Below are positions 26,627 to 34,830 of a stretch of 64,000 nt of DNA, one piece after another. Position 1 is the first letter of the stretch. Each line of letters starts with the position of its first letter. The stretch is from CAWICD01 sp052267165 (GTDB lineage: Bacteria > Vulcanimicrobiota > Vulcanimicrobiia > Vulcanimicrobiales > Vulcanimicrobiaceae): NCBI GenBank assembly GCA_052267165.1, contig JBKQHO010000064.1, positions 1-64,000 on the forward strand. Direction: 5' to 3'. The notes under the pieces were generated by a model. That model worked only from the letters and a program-made list of their open reading frames with translations, did not search any database and was not told the DNA's origin. A program made the translations under genes and the position numbers.

Positions 26627-28477
26627 TTGAGAATAGAACAAGGCGCGCTTCGCGAGATCCTGGCACGAACCGAAATTGGCGATTTCATCGGCAATTACGT
26701 CCAACTGCGCAAACGCGGCAACGACCTCGTGGGGTTGTGCCCGTTTCACGGCGAGAAGACGCCCTCGTTCCACGTCCATCCGGACCGCGGGTTCTTCAAG
26801 TGCTTCGGCTGCGGCGCGGGCGGCGACGTCATCAAGTTCTACCAGCAGATCGAAAACCTGACGTTCCCGGATGCCGCCCGGGCGCTCGCCAAACGGATCG
26901 GCATCGAGCTCGATCCCGAGAGCCCGGCCGCGGCGCGCGCGCGCAGCGAGAAGGAACAGATCTACGCGGCCAACGAGCTGGCGGTCGCATTCTTCGCGCG
27001 CACCTTGCGCCTGGGACCCGAGGGAGCCGGAGCTCGCGCCTACTGCGAGCGGCGCGGCTTGACGAACGAGACCCTCGCCGCGTTCAAGCTCGGCTACGCT
27101 CCGCCGTCGTGGGACGGCCTGGTGCGCGAGCTGACGGAGGACGGCATCGATCTCGTGGTCGCCGCCAAAGCCGGCTTGGTCAAAGCCGGGCAGCGCGGCT
27201 ACTACGACTTTTACCGCAACCGGCTCATGATCCCGACGTATGCGACGACCGGCGAGGTCGTGGCCTTCGGCGGCCGCGCGCTCGATGATTCAGAACCTAA
27301 GTATCTGAACACGTCGACGACGCCCGCCTACATGAAAGGCGGCAAGGAGCGGCTCGAGGAGGGGAAGGGCTGGCGCGGCAGCTTCGGCTCGTGCCTTTTC
27401 GCGCTCGAGCGGGCGCGCCGAGCTGCGGCCGAGCGCGAGGCGTTGATCGTCGTGGAAGGCTATCTGGATTGCATCACGCTCCACCAGGCCGGCTTCACCA
27501 ACGCCGTCGCGTCGCTGGGCACGGCGTTCACCGGCGAGCAAGCGGCCGAGCTGCGCAAATACGCCGAGCGCATCTTCCTGTGCTTCGATGCGGATGCGGC
27601 CGGCAGCGCGGCGACGCGCAAGTCGATCGACGTGCTGACCCGGGCCGGTTGCTCGCCGTTCGTCGTTCGCCTATCGCCGGGCGAGGATCCCGACAGCTAC
27701 ATCCGGACGAAGGGTGCGCCTGCCTTCCAAGCCCGGCTCGACGACGCCGTGCCCTGGATTCAGTTTAAGCTCGACGGCGAGATCGCCGAGATCAAGAGCA
27801 AGCGCCTTCCGGCCACGCAGGCAGTGCATACGGCCGAGCGGCTCGTCCAAGCGCTGCCCCGCGAGATGTGGGACTACTGGCGCGTGTACGTCGCCAACGA
27901 GCTCGGCCTGTCGGTCGACGATCTGCGGAATAGCCGCTTCCGTTCCAACCCTGCCAACTTTGCGCCGGCGGGCGTCCGCGAGGTCCGTCACGTCGCAGCC
28001 GCGGCAGAGCCGCCCTCGCTCGAGCGCGAGGTCTTGGCGGCGCTGATCGACGAGCCGGCGCTGGTCGCCGAGTACGCGGACCGCATTCCCCTGGAGGCAT
28101 TTCGTAGCGAGCGCTACCGGCGGATCTACGCCACGCTGCTCGAGCGGCGCGAGGGGCTGCGCACGACGCCCGACGTCTTCGCGGCCTTCGGCGAGGAGCG
28201 CGACGCCGTCGAGTTGCTCGCCACGTTGCAGAAGCCCGACCGCTCCTCTGCGGTGCGCTTCCAGGACTCGGATGCGCGGCGGGCGCATCTCGACCGCGTC
28301 GTGGAGCATCTTAGAGAAAGCAGTCTCGAACGCCGATTGAAGGAGTTGAACGCACGAATCGACGCGCTGGTCTCGGTGGGCGATTCGGTTCCCCCTGCCG
28401 AAAGAGACGAATTCCTGCGTCTCGTCGAAGAGAGAGAGCGGCAGAAGGCTAAGCGGCTGGGGACGCGTTCGTCCTGA
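26627..28477 (+). CDS. dnaG: DNA primase
   Basis: A 616-residue primase that makes RNA primers for replication. The N-terminal CHC2 zinc finger (CPFHGEKTPSF, then FKCFGCGAGGD), the core domain, the TOPRIM motif VVEGYLDCI with LCFDADAAGSAATRKS, and a C-terminal helicase-interacting region are all present. The frame is open from 26522. I prefer the TTG at 26627 because conserved primase sequence (EILARTEIGDFI) begins shortly after; no Shine-Dalgarno is evident, so the true start is uncertain. It is followed by rpoD 31 bp later, the macromolecular-synthesis order. Confidence 0.93.
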   Translation: MRIEQGALREILARTEIGDFIGNYVQLRKRGNDLVGLCPFHGEKTPSFHVHPDRGFFKCFGCGAGGDVIKFYQQIENLTFPDAARALAKRIGIELDPESPAAARARSEKEQIYAANELAVAFFARTLRLGPEGAGARAYCERRGLTNETLAAFKLGYAPPSWDGLVRELTEDGIDLVVAAKAGLVKAGQRGYYDFYRNRLMIPTYATTGEVVAFGGRALDDSEPKYLNTSTTPAYMKGGKERLEEGKGWRGSFGSCLFALERARRAAAEREALIVVEGYLDCITLHQAGFTNAVASLGTAFTGEQAAELRKYAERIFLCFDADAAGSAATRKSIDVLTRAGCSPFVVRLSPGEDPDSYIRTKGAPAFQARLDDAVPWIQFKLDGEIAEIKSKRLPATQAVHTAERLVQALPREMWDYWRVYVANELGLSVDDLRNSRFRSNPANFAPAGVREVRHVAAAAEPPSLEREVLAALIDEPALVAEYADRIPLEAFRSERYRRIYATLLERREGLRTTPDVFAAFGEERDAVELLATLQKPDRSSAVRFQDSDARRAHLDRVVEHLRESSLERRLKELNARIDALVSVGDSVPPAERDEFLRLVEERERQKAKRLGTRSS

Positions 28478-28508
28478 GCACGCTCGAAAGGAGGTGAAGC
28501 ACACAAGC

Positions 28509-29675
28509 ATGGCACGCAAGAAGAGTACGTCTCCGGCAGCGGAGAACGGCGCAGCCCCCGCCGCAAATCTCGACGACTCGATCAAGAAGCTGATCGAGCG
28601 CGGGAAGAAGCGCGGCTCGCTGACCTATGAAGAAATCAATGCCGTCTTCGACAACGTCGACGACGTCAACCCCGAGCGGATCGACGAGCTCTTCGAGCAG
28701 GTAGCCTCCGAGGGCATCGAGGTCGTCGACGAGCAGAAGGACGAAAAGCCCGCTGAAGGCGAGGCTGAGGAAGCGTTGCCCGCCGGGCTTTCGCTCGACG
28801 ATCCGGTCCGGATGTATCTCAAAGAGATCGGCCGCGTCCCGCTGCTCTCGATGGAAGAAGAGAAGGAGCTGGCGATGGCGATCGAAGCCGGCGAGCTCGA
28901 GTCGCAGAAGAACGGGCAAGCCCAGGGCCGCGTCGTGGAAAGCGGCTTCGAAGCGAAGCGCAAGCTGACCGAAGCAAATCTTCGCCTCGTCGTATCGATC
29001 GCGAAGAAATACGTCGGCCGCGGCATGCTCTTCCTCGACCTGATCCAGGAGGGCAATCTTGGGCTGATCCGCGCCGTCGAGAAGTTCGATTACCGCAAGG
29101 GCTACAAGTTCTCGACTTACGCGACCTGGTGGATCCGTCAGGCGATCACGCGCGCGCTAGCCGACCAAGCGCGAACCATTCGCATTCCGGTCCACATGGT
29201 CGAGACGATCAATCGCTTGATCAAGGTCTCGCGCCAGCTGCTTCAGGAGTTGGGCCGCGATCCGACGGTCGAAGAGATCGCCGGCGAGATGGGCCTCACG
29301 CCCGAGAAGGTCCGCGAGGTCATCAAGATCTCGCAGGAGCCGATCTCACTCGAGACGCCGATCGGCGAAGAAGAAGATTCACATCTCGGCGACTTCATCG
29401 AGGATCAGGAAGCGATCGCGCCGGCCGAGGCCGCGTCCGTCATGCTGCTCAAAGAGAAGATGGCCGACGTGCTCAAGAATCTCACCGAGCGCGAGCGCAA
29501 GGTGTTGGTGCTGCGCTTCGGTCTCGAGGACGGTCATCAGCGCACGCTCGAAGAGGTCGGCCAGGAGTTCGGCGTCACCCGCGAGCGCATCCGTCAGATC
29601 GAAGCGAAGGCGCTGCGCAAGCTGCGCCACCCCTCGCGCGGCAAAGCCCTAAAAGATTACTGGTCGAGCGAATAG
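28509..29675 (+). CDS. rpoD: principal RNA polymerase sigma factor (sigma-70)
   Basis: A 388-residue primary sigma. Region 1.1-like acidic N-terminus, then region 1.2 DPVRMYLKEIGRVPLLSMEE, region 2 KFDYRKGYKFSTYATWWIRQ with AITRALADQARTIRIPVHM, region 3, and region 4 ERERKVLVLRFGLEDG with VGQEFGVTRERIRQIEAKAL. The AAAGGAGGTG Shine-Dalgarno at 28487-28496 points to ATG 28509 (MARKKSTS) rather than the GTG 15 bp earlier. It ends KALKDYWSSE, and its final codons are duplicated downstream. Confidence 0.97.
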   Translation: MARKKSTSPAAENGAAPAANLDDSIKKLIERGKKRGSLTYEEINAVFDNVDDVNPERIDELFEQVASEGIEVVDEQKDEKPAEGEAEEALPAGLSLDDPVRMYLKEIGRVPLLSMEEEKELAMAIEAGELESQKNGQAQGRVVESGFEAKRKLTEANLRLVVSIAKKYVGRGMLFLDLIQEGNLGLIRAVEKFDYRKGYKFSTYATWWIRQAITRALADQARTIRIPVHMVETINRLIKVSRQLLQELGRDPTVEEIAGEMGLTPEKVREVIKISQEPISLETPIGEEEDSHLGDFIEDQEAIAPAEAASVMLLKEKMADVLKNLTERERKVLVLRFGLEDGHQRTLEEVGQEFGVTRERIRQIEAKALRKLRHPSRGKALKDYWSSE

Positions 29676-29699
29676 CTCGACCGGTAATCAGCGGAGCCG
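29659..29699. repeat. 41-bp direct repeat, copy 1 (rpoD tail)
   Basis: Contains the last codons and stop of rpoD and a hairpin (stem TACTGGTCGAG / CTCGACCGGTA with one G-U pair, 7-nt loop, starting one base before the repeat). It is identical to 29758-29798, 99 bp away. The hairpin may serve as the rpoD terminator. Confidence 0.85.
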
Positions 29700-29729
29700 T
29701 AGGCGGAGCGGTTTTTCGACCTACGGGGT

Positions 29730-29754
29730 CCCCGCGAAGCGAAGCTTCGTGGGG
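29730..29754. repeat. CCCC...GGGG hairpin between the 41-bp repeats
   Basis: An 11-bp stem with one G-U pair (CCCCGCGAAGC / GCTTCGTGGGG) and a GAA loop. On the minus strand it is followed by ACCCCG, as in the hairpins at 55885-55909 and 55958-55982. Confidence 0.7.
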
Positions 29755-29757
29755 TGG

Positions 29758-29798
29758 ACTGGTCGAGCGAATAGCTCGACCGGTAATCAGCGGAGCCG
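29758..29798. repeat. 41-bp direct repeat, copy 2
   Basis: Second identical copy of the rpoD-tail sequence, ending 5 bp before the stop codon of the opposite-strand exported gene. Confidence 0.85.
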
Positions 29799-29802
29799 CC
29801 CT

Positions 29803-30474
29803 TTACATCTTCATTTTCTGCGGCGGGTGCACGGGCGTGACGGCGGGGTTCGCTTCGGCGAAGGCGCCGCTGCTGTTGGGAATGACCCAAACCGTCAAGT
29901 CCCAAATCGCTGGAAACAGGAAGACGAAGCGCACGTCGGCGGTGCTTCTCGCGACGCCGGCGGCGACCAGACTCTGCGCCGTCGGATGGTCGGGGTCTTG
30001 ATGCGCGTCGCTGAGGTGCTGCGCTGAGACCGCGCCGTACATCGTGCCGTTCGGCCCGACGAGGCCGTAATGGATGTGCTTGCCCAGCTTGAACCAGCGC
30101 GCGGGCTCGACTCCGAAACGGTGCGGCGGCTCCGGCGACTGCGCCTGGAGCACCGAATAGTCCGCGCCCAAGAGCCGCCCGTGAACGTCGTACCAGAGCT
30201 GGCTCGGGTGGGCTGGGTCTTGGCTCGTCCAGTGCCGGCTGGCGTAGCTGATGGCGCCGGTGTCATCTTCGTCGGTGAAGCGCAGGTAGCCGGCTTTCTC
30301 GGCGGCGGCCACGGTAGGGAAGCGCGCGTTGAGGTCGGCGCTGATCGTGCGCACGAAGGGCGCCTCGGCGGCCGTCGGCTGACCTGACATCGTCGTGTCG
30401 GCGGCGGCGACCACGGGAAGCAGCGCCAGCGCCGCGCCGGTCATCAGGCGGATGGCAAAGACCCGTCGTTTCAT
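29803..30474 (-). CDS. exported hypothetical protein
   Basis: A 223-residue protein with signal peptide FAIRLMTGAALALLPVVAAA. The mature part has ISADLNARFPTVAAAEKAGYL, RHWTSQDPAHPSQLWYDVHG, HIHYGLVGPNGTMYGAV and FPAIWDLTVWVIPNSSGAF. His and Trp are frequent, but I recognise no family. Its ATG overlaps the upstream gene's stop (ATGA), so both are expressed together. Confidence 0.65.
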   Translation of the reverse strand: MKRRVFAIRLMTGAALALLPVVAAADTTMSGQPTAAEAPFVRTISADLNARFPTVAAAEKAGYLRFTDEDDTGAISYASRHWTSQDPAHPSQLWYDVHGRLLGADYSVLQAQSPEPPHRFGVEPARWFKLGKHIHYGLVGPNGTMYGAVSAQHLSDAHQDPDHPTAQSLVAAGVARSTADVRFVFLFPAIWDLTVWVIPNSSGAFAEANPAVTPVHPPQKMKM

Positions 30475-31400
30475 GGCGTCCTTTCGGAGCGTGACGCCGG
30501 CGAGGCGCTCGGAGAGCCTGCCGGGCCGGGTGAGGCGCTTGGGCCGGGCGAAACGCCGGAGCCCGGCGAGGCGCTTGGTGACGCGGACGCCTTCGGCCTG
30601 CCGCGCGGGCTCGGTGCGGCGACGGGGACCGGCGTGAAGAACGGCAGCGGCGTCAGATCGGAGTGCGGCGTGTCGTAGACGCTCGCGAAGGGCGGCGGGG
30701 TCGAGATGACGATCGCGTGCGGGTTGTCGGCGTCGATCGTGGCGTCGGTCTCGGCGCGCAGCTCGCTGCCCACGGGCAGCACCATCTCGCGCCCTTTCCG
30801 GAAGGCGTGATAGAAGACGTGGTACGGGATGAAGATGTCGGCCAGCGTGTCGGTCGTCTCGCGAGTCGATTCCTGACCGGCGGTCCGTTCGATCGTCAGA
30901 TACTCGTGAACGGCGCGAACCGGCAGCTTCTGCCCCGAGGGAAGCGTCAGCGGTTCCAAGTGGACCTGGACGGCGCCGTCGATGTCGCCGGATTGGGAAC
31001 CACGCGTCGTCACGACGACCAGCGAGCCCGGCGCCCCGGCCGGTGCCAGCGTGAGGCCGTTGACCACGAGCGGCTCCTTCAGGTGCGTGCGAATCACGCT
31101 CCCGGCAGCCGTGTGGGCCGAGCTAATCTTGTTGTCGAGCACGAAGAACAGCGTCGACCCGTAGAGGAGCCGGCTTCCGCTCGGGAACGGCGAGGGCGAC
31201 GCGGTCGGAGCGGTTTTAGGGGCTTGCGGAGGGGGAAGAGCTTGCGCCGCCGTCCTTGGCGTTACAAGGAGCAGGAGGCCTTGTAGGGCGACGGCGGCGA
31301 CGCCCCACGAAGGTTTACGGAGTGCGCTTGGGGCTAGCTTCGCGCGCCGCGGCGGCCGCTCTCTTGCCCTCTTCGATAAGCTGCTTGACCTTCTGCCCAC
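30471..31400 (-). CDS. exported/membrane-anchored protein with Pro/Ser-rich tail
   Basis: The recognisable protein begins near PSWGVAAVALQGLLLLV (signal or anchor), followed by a Pro-rich linker. A globular region of about 180 residues comes next (SRLLYGSTLFFVLDNKISSA, VIRTHLKEPLVVNGLTLAPA), then a Ser/Pro/Gly repeat tail (SASPGSGVSPGPSASPGP). No family is identified; the region resembles export-type proteins controlling or modifying surface properties only in composition. The start is a problem: no ATG/GTG/TTG lies close to the signal, so GTG 31400 is used, which overlaps the KGG gene. It is coupled to the next gene by ATGA. Confidence 0.5.
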   Translation of the reverse strand: MGRRSSSLSKRARERPPRRAKLAPSALRKPSWGVAAVALQGLLLLVTPRTAAQALPPPQAPKTAPTASPSPFPSGSRLLYGSTLFFVLDNKISSAHTAAGSVIRTHLKEPLVVNGLTLAPAGAPGSLVVVTTRGSQSGDIDGAVQVHLEPLTLPSGQKLPVRAVHEYLTIERTAGQESTRETTDTLADIFIPYHVFYHAFRKGREMVLPVGSELRAETDATIDADNPHAIVISTPPPFASVYDTPHSDLTPLPFFTPVPVAAPSPRGRPKASASPSASPGSGVSPGPSASPGPAGSPSASPASRSERTP

Positions 31401-31653
31401 CCTTTTGGCCGATCTCTTCATAGAACGAAGGGCCATAGCGGTCGCGCGTAGCCTCGCCGCCCTTTTTGCCACCCTTCTTGCCTATTTGCTCGTAGAATTC
31501 GTGGCCATGGGCTAGTTTGGTCGCTTCGCCACCTTTGCGCCCGATCGTCTCGTAAAACTCGGGGCCGTACTTGCGCTTGACGGTCTCGCCGCCTTTTTGA
31601 CCAGCTTCCCGGACGGTCATCCCGCCGCCGGCCATTCTCTTCGTCGTCGCCAT
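31315..31653 (-). CDS. KGG-motif stress protein (GsiB-like)
   Basis: A 112-residue hydrophilic protein built of about 20-residue repeats with the signature G-x-K-G-G-E-x(5-7)-G-x-x-F-Y-E-x-I-G-x-K-G-G (REAGQKGGETVKRKYGPEFY, then HGHEFYEQIGKKGGKKGG and GPSFYEEIGQKGG). The KGG/GsiB family is linked to desiccation and general stress tolerance. ATG 31653 gives MATTKRMAGGG; upstream GGAAGG may be the ribosome site. It is the first gene of a three-gene minus-strand cluster. Confidence 0.9.
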   Translation of the reverse strand: MATTKRMAGGGMTVREAGQKGGETVKRKYGPEFYETIGRKGGEATKLAHGHEFYEQIGKKGGKKGGEATRDRYGPSFYEEIGQKGGQKVKQLIEEGKRAAAAAREASPKRTP

Positions 31654-31716
31654 TTCAGTAACTACCTTCCCTGGATTGCAGCGCCGCTCGCTTCGCCTCT
31701 TGAGGGCGCCTACCAT

Positions 31717-31866
31717 AACTATAACCCATACGGGGCCGAAAAAGTCTGTACGGTTACTAGGGAGACTTCAATAAATTTATTCGGCATTCCAACCAAGACA
31801 GTTCCCGATAGGGTTATCCCTCCCCCAGGGCTGCTAACTCCTCTTCCTAAGAGGTATTTTTTAGAA
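31717..31866. other. AT-rich intergenic segment
   Basis: About 150 bp, clearly lower in GC than its surroundings, between the KGG gene (promoter expected here, TATAGT-like box on the minus strand at 31723-31718) and the proline dehydrogenase stop. No coding frame is credible. It carries the plus-strand terminator-like hairpin listed separately. Confidence 0.4.
31840..31862 (+). terminator. orphan intrinsic-terminator-like hairpin, plus strand
   Basis: A 6-bp stem CCTCTT / AAGAGG with a 3-nt loop is followed by TATTTTTT on the plus strand. No plus-strand gene ends here, so it could terminate a small RNA or an antisense transcript. Confidence 0.45.
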
Positions 31867-32757
31867 CTAACGAGCTATGAACGAGCGCAGAGCAAACAGC
31901 GCGTTCTCGCGCCGTTCGGCGACCCGGCGATAGAAGTAGCTGGCCCAGTGCGTTCCAAACGGGACGTAGATTCGGACGCGGTAGCCTTCCCGCACCAGCT
32001 CGCGCTGGAGATCCGGCCGGACGCCATAGAGCATTTGGAACTCGAAGCGGTCGGGGCCGATCCCGTGCTGGGCGGCGTAGGCCTTCACCGCCACCATCAG
32101 GCGCTCGTCGTGGGTCGCGATGCCGGGGTAGACGCCGCGCGAGAGCAGCGCCTCGGCGAGCCGCAGGAACTCGCGGCGGATCACCGGCATCGCCTGATGG
32201 GCGATCGCCTCGGGCTCGCTATACGCTCCCTTGCAGAGCCGAACGCGCGGGCCCATCTCGATGAGGTGCTCGATGTCGTCGGGCGAGCGTTTGAGGGAGG
32301 CTTGGATGACCGGCCCCACGTTGCCGTGCCCGGCGCGGGCTCGTTCGAAGATGCGCAGCGTGACGTCGGTGAGATTCGAGCCTTCCATGTCGATGCGCAC
32401 GAACGGGTCGGGCAGCATAGCGGCACGGTCCAGAATCGCCTCGAGACGCCGGTAGCAGAGTTGCTCGTCCAAGAGCAATCCGATCGCCGTCAACTTGACC
32501 GAGACGTTCGTCCGCAGCGCGGTTCGCTCGATCTCCGCCAGCAAGTCCAGATAGACGTCGCGTACGTTGTCGGCTTCGGCCGCGTCCGTGATGTCCTCGC
32601 CCAGAAAGTCGAGCGTAGCCGTCATCCCATCGGCGTTGAGCGCGCGAACGGCTTCGAGCGCTGCGGCGATCGTTTCACCCGGCACGAAGCGCTTGGCCAG
32701 AAAAAAGAAGCGCTTTTGAAACGCGCTCTGCGTGAAGAACTGATCGAGGACCGCCAT
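31867..32757 (-). CDS. proline dehydrogenase
   Basis: A 296-residue monofunctional PRODH, an FAD-dependent enzyme oxidising proline to pyrroline-5-carboxylate. The barrel motifs VSVKLTAIGLLLDE, VRIDMEGSNLTD, VRLCKGAYSEPEAIA and the end VPFGTHWASYFYRRVAERRE (Y-x-x-R-R-x-x-E, proline carboxylate site) are complete. ATG 32757 (MAVLDQFFTQ) is preferred over ATG 32820. A P5C dehydrogenase is not visible in the window. Confidence 0.93.
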   Translation of the reverse strand: MAVLDQFFTQSAFQKRFFFLAKRFVPGETIAAALEAVRALNADGMTATLDFLGEDITDAAEADNVRDVYLDLLAEIERTALRTNVSVKLTAIGLLLDEQLCYRRLEAILDRAAMLPDPFVRIDMEGSNLTDVTLRIFERARAGHGNVGPVIQASLKRSPDDIEHLIEMGPRVRLCKGAYSEPEAIAHQAMPVIRREFLRLAEALLSRGVYPGIATHDERLMVAVKAYAAQHGIGPDRFEFQMLYGVRPDLQRELVREGYRVRIYVPFGTHWASYFYRRVAERRENALFALRSFIAR

Positions 32758-32898
32758 TGAAAAGCGTTTTCGACTGGATCCGGAAGGCTGCCTCTGCCAC
32801 CAATGACGGTAGAGGCCCATCCTCCTGCAACGAATTCTTAACTTTGCATGGGCTGCCGGCCCGAGGCCGCCACTCTAAGCATTCCGAACGATAATAGT

Positions 32899-33312
32899 AT
32901 GGAGATGAGCCCGGCTCGCGCGCGCAGGCTTAAGCGGGTCCTGATCGCCGACGACGACGCCGACGTCTGTACGTTGCTGGCGCGGGTTCTCGTTCCGTCG
33001 TGCCACGTGACGACGGTCCACGACGCCGAGGCTGCGCTTGCCATGCTTGCCAGCAGTCAGCCCTTCGACATGATCATCTCAGATTTCATGTTGCCCGGAA
33101 TAACGGGCCTCGAGTTCGTTTCGCGCGTCCGCTCGCACGAGTGCTCGACGCGCACGCCGATCCTGATGATCAGCGGACACGATCCCAGCGACATCGGCGA
33201 CCTCGCGCGCCAAGCGGGCGCCGACGCGTTCTTGAATAAGCCGTTTACCTTGACGCAGCTCCGGCGAGCCGTCGACAACTTACTCGGCGGCGCGCGCATC
33301 TCGTTCGCTTAA
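32899..33312 (+). CDS. stand-alone CheY-like response regulator
   Basis: A 137-residue single receiver domain. Acidic pocket VLIADDDADV, phospho-Asp in FDMIISDFMLPGITG, Thr/Ser in ILMISGH, and Lys in AFLNKPFT. There is no output domain and no histidine kinase is adjacent. ATG 32899 follows a purine-poor leader; ATG 32848 is less likely. Confidence 0.9.
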   Translation: MEMSPARARRLKRVLIADDDADVCTLLARVLVPSCHVTTVHDAEAALAMLASSQPFDMIISDFMLPGITGLEFVSRVRSHECSTRTPILMISGHDPSDIGDLARQAGADAFLNKPFTLTQLRRAVDNLLGGARISFA

Positions 33313-33353
33313 AGCGGAAAGCCTTCGAGCGCGTCCCGGCGTAAAGCCGCGGG

Positions 33354-33914
33354 ATGCTCTCTTCGGCGTTTCGGGTCGCACTGCTCGCGGGTTCGCTCGC
33401 CCTCGACGTGTTCGCCGTGGGAATCGGAGTCGGCATCGGCGGCGTATCGGTCGGGGCGCGAGTGCGCATCGGTCTCGCCTTCGGCAGCGCCGAGGTCGTG
33501 ATGAACCTGCTCGGCGTCGCGCTCGGAGCGGCGGCCGGTCACACCATCGGCGCGGTCGCGGGCTACCTCGGCTTCGCGGCGCTGATCGGCGTCGGCATCT
33601 GGATGATCGTGGAGTCGCTGCGCGAGCAAGAGAAGACGTTCGATCTGTCCGCGGGCTGGGGGCTGATGCTCGCCTCGTTGTCCGTCAGCCTCGACTCGCT
33701 CGGCGTCGGCTTCTCGATCCTGTATGTCGGCGTGCCGCTGGTGCCGACGCTGATCGCCATCGGCTTCGCATCGTTCACCTCGACCGCGCTCGGGCTGACG
33801 TTCGGTCAGATGCTGGGCCGGCGCGCCGAGTCGAGCGCGGCCGTCGCCGCCGGCGTGGTGCTCATCGGAACCGGCATCCTGTTCGCCGCGCTCAAGTACA
33901 TGGGAGCGTCGTAG
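33354..33914 (+). CDS. mntP: manganese efflux pump MntP-like
   Basis: A 186-residue six-helix membrane protein of the MntP (DUF204) family. Two homologous halves each carry an Asp in a helix: LALDVFAVGIGVGIGG and VSLDSLGVGFSILYVG, the metal-binding signature. The loop REQEKTFDLS separates them. Mn2+ export is the expected function. No yybP-ykoY riboswitch is recognisable in the 41-bp leader. It precedes the P-loop/MutS-like pair by 22 bp and may be cotranscribed. Confidence 0.88.
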   Translation: MLSSAFRVALLAGSLALDVFAVGIGVGIGGVSVGARVRIGLAFGSAEVVMNLLGVALGAAAGHTIGAVAGYLGFAALIGVGIWMIVESLREQEKTFDLSAGWGLMLASLSVSLDSLGVGFSILYVGVPLVPTLIAIGFASFTSTALGLTFGQMLGRRAESSAAVAAGVVLIGTGILFAALKYMGAS

Positions 33915-33936
33915 GAACGCGCGGAAGGCGCTCGCG

Positions 33937-34830
33937 ATGAACGTTGGAGCGGCGCTCGTCGAACGCGCACGGGCCGCCGGGGCGTCGTCGCTCGCGGTCG
34001 TCGGGACGAGCAAGAACGCGGGTAAGACGGTCGCCGTCGGCGCGGTCGCCGACGCGCTCTTTCGTGCCGGCACGCGCGTCGGTTTGTGTTCGATCGGGCG
34101 CGACGGTGAATCGGCCGACGCGCTCGACGGCGCCCCGAAGCCGCGCTTCTATCTGCGCGAGGGCACGACCATCGCGACCGCCGCTTCACTGCTGCCGCGC
34201 TCTCCAGCGCTCGAGATTCTCGCGCGAACCGGCGAGACGAGCGCCATCGGGCCGATCGTGCTCGCGCGCTTGCGCGCGCCGGGCTTCGTGGAATTGGCCG
34301 GTCCGCCGAGCGCGGACGCATTGCGCCGCGTCGTGCGCGCGTTGTTCGCGCTGGGCAGCGAGTTCGTCGTCATCGACGGCGCGGTCGACCGGATCGCCGC
34401 CTTGCGCGACGGCGACGATGCGATCGTCGCGGCCGTCGGCGCGGCCGGCGCGCCCACGCAGGCGCGCGCCGTCGAGGACGTGCAGGCGCTCGTCGCGCGG
34501 CTGCGGCTGCGCGCCTTCGACCCGAGGCGCGAAGCGATCGTGCTCGAAGGCGCGTTGACGGCGGCGGCCGCCGCCGCTTTCGCGCGCGTGGGCGAGCGCC
34601 GCCAAATCGTGGTGCGCGACGGAACGCGGGTCGCGTTCGGCGGCCGCGCGCTGCTCACACTCTCCGGGCAGCTGGACCTGCGTTGCGAGCGCGAGTTGCG
34701 CCCGGTCGCGTGCACGATCGCTTCGATCGGCCGCGAGCACGACTTCGAGCCGCGCTCGTTCCTGCAAGCGGTCGCCGCGCGCACCGGACTGCCGGCGTTC
34801 GACGTGTACGCGGGCGCCGTCGCGTGGTGA
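33937..34830 (+). CDS. P-loop protein resembling reactivase subunit KamB
   Basis: A 297-residue protein with Walker-A-like VVGTSKNAGKTVAVGAVADA near the N-terminus and an Ala-rich, loosely conserved remainder. The size, the P-loop type (G-T-S-K-N-A-G-K-T) and, above all, the coupling (GTGA) to a MutS-like ATPase gene match my memory of the lysine 5,6-aminomutase reactivase pair KamB-KamC. That identification is inference. No aminomutase gene is in the window. An unrelated P-loop NTPase is the main alternative. Confidence 0.55.
   Translation: MNVGAALVERARAAGASSLAVVGTSKNAGKTVAVGAVADALFRAGTRVGLCSIGRDGESADALDGAPKPRFYLREGTTIATAASLLPRSPALEILARTGETSAIGPIVLARLRAPGFVELAGPPSADALRRVVRALFALGSEFVVIDGAVDRIAALRDGDDAIVAAVGAAGAPTQARAVEDVQALVARLRLRAFDPRREAIVLEGALTAAAAAAFARVGERRQIVVRDGTRVAFGGRALLTLSGQLDLRCERELRPVACTIASIGREHDFEPRSFLQAVAARTGLPAFDVYAGAVAW

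Noticed and set aside
30500..30620. DNA repeat with GGCGAGGCGCTTGG-like units
   Set aside because: It encodes the Ser/Pro/Gly tail of the exported protein (SASPGSG, SPGPSASPGP), so it is a coding repeat.
33313..33353. Possible yybP-ykoY manganese riboswitch before mntP
   Set aside because: The leader is only 41 bp and lacks the conserved loop sequences.
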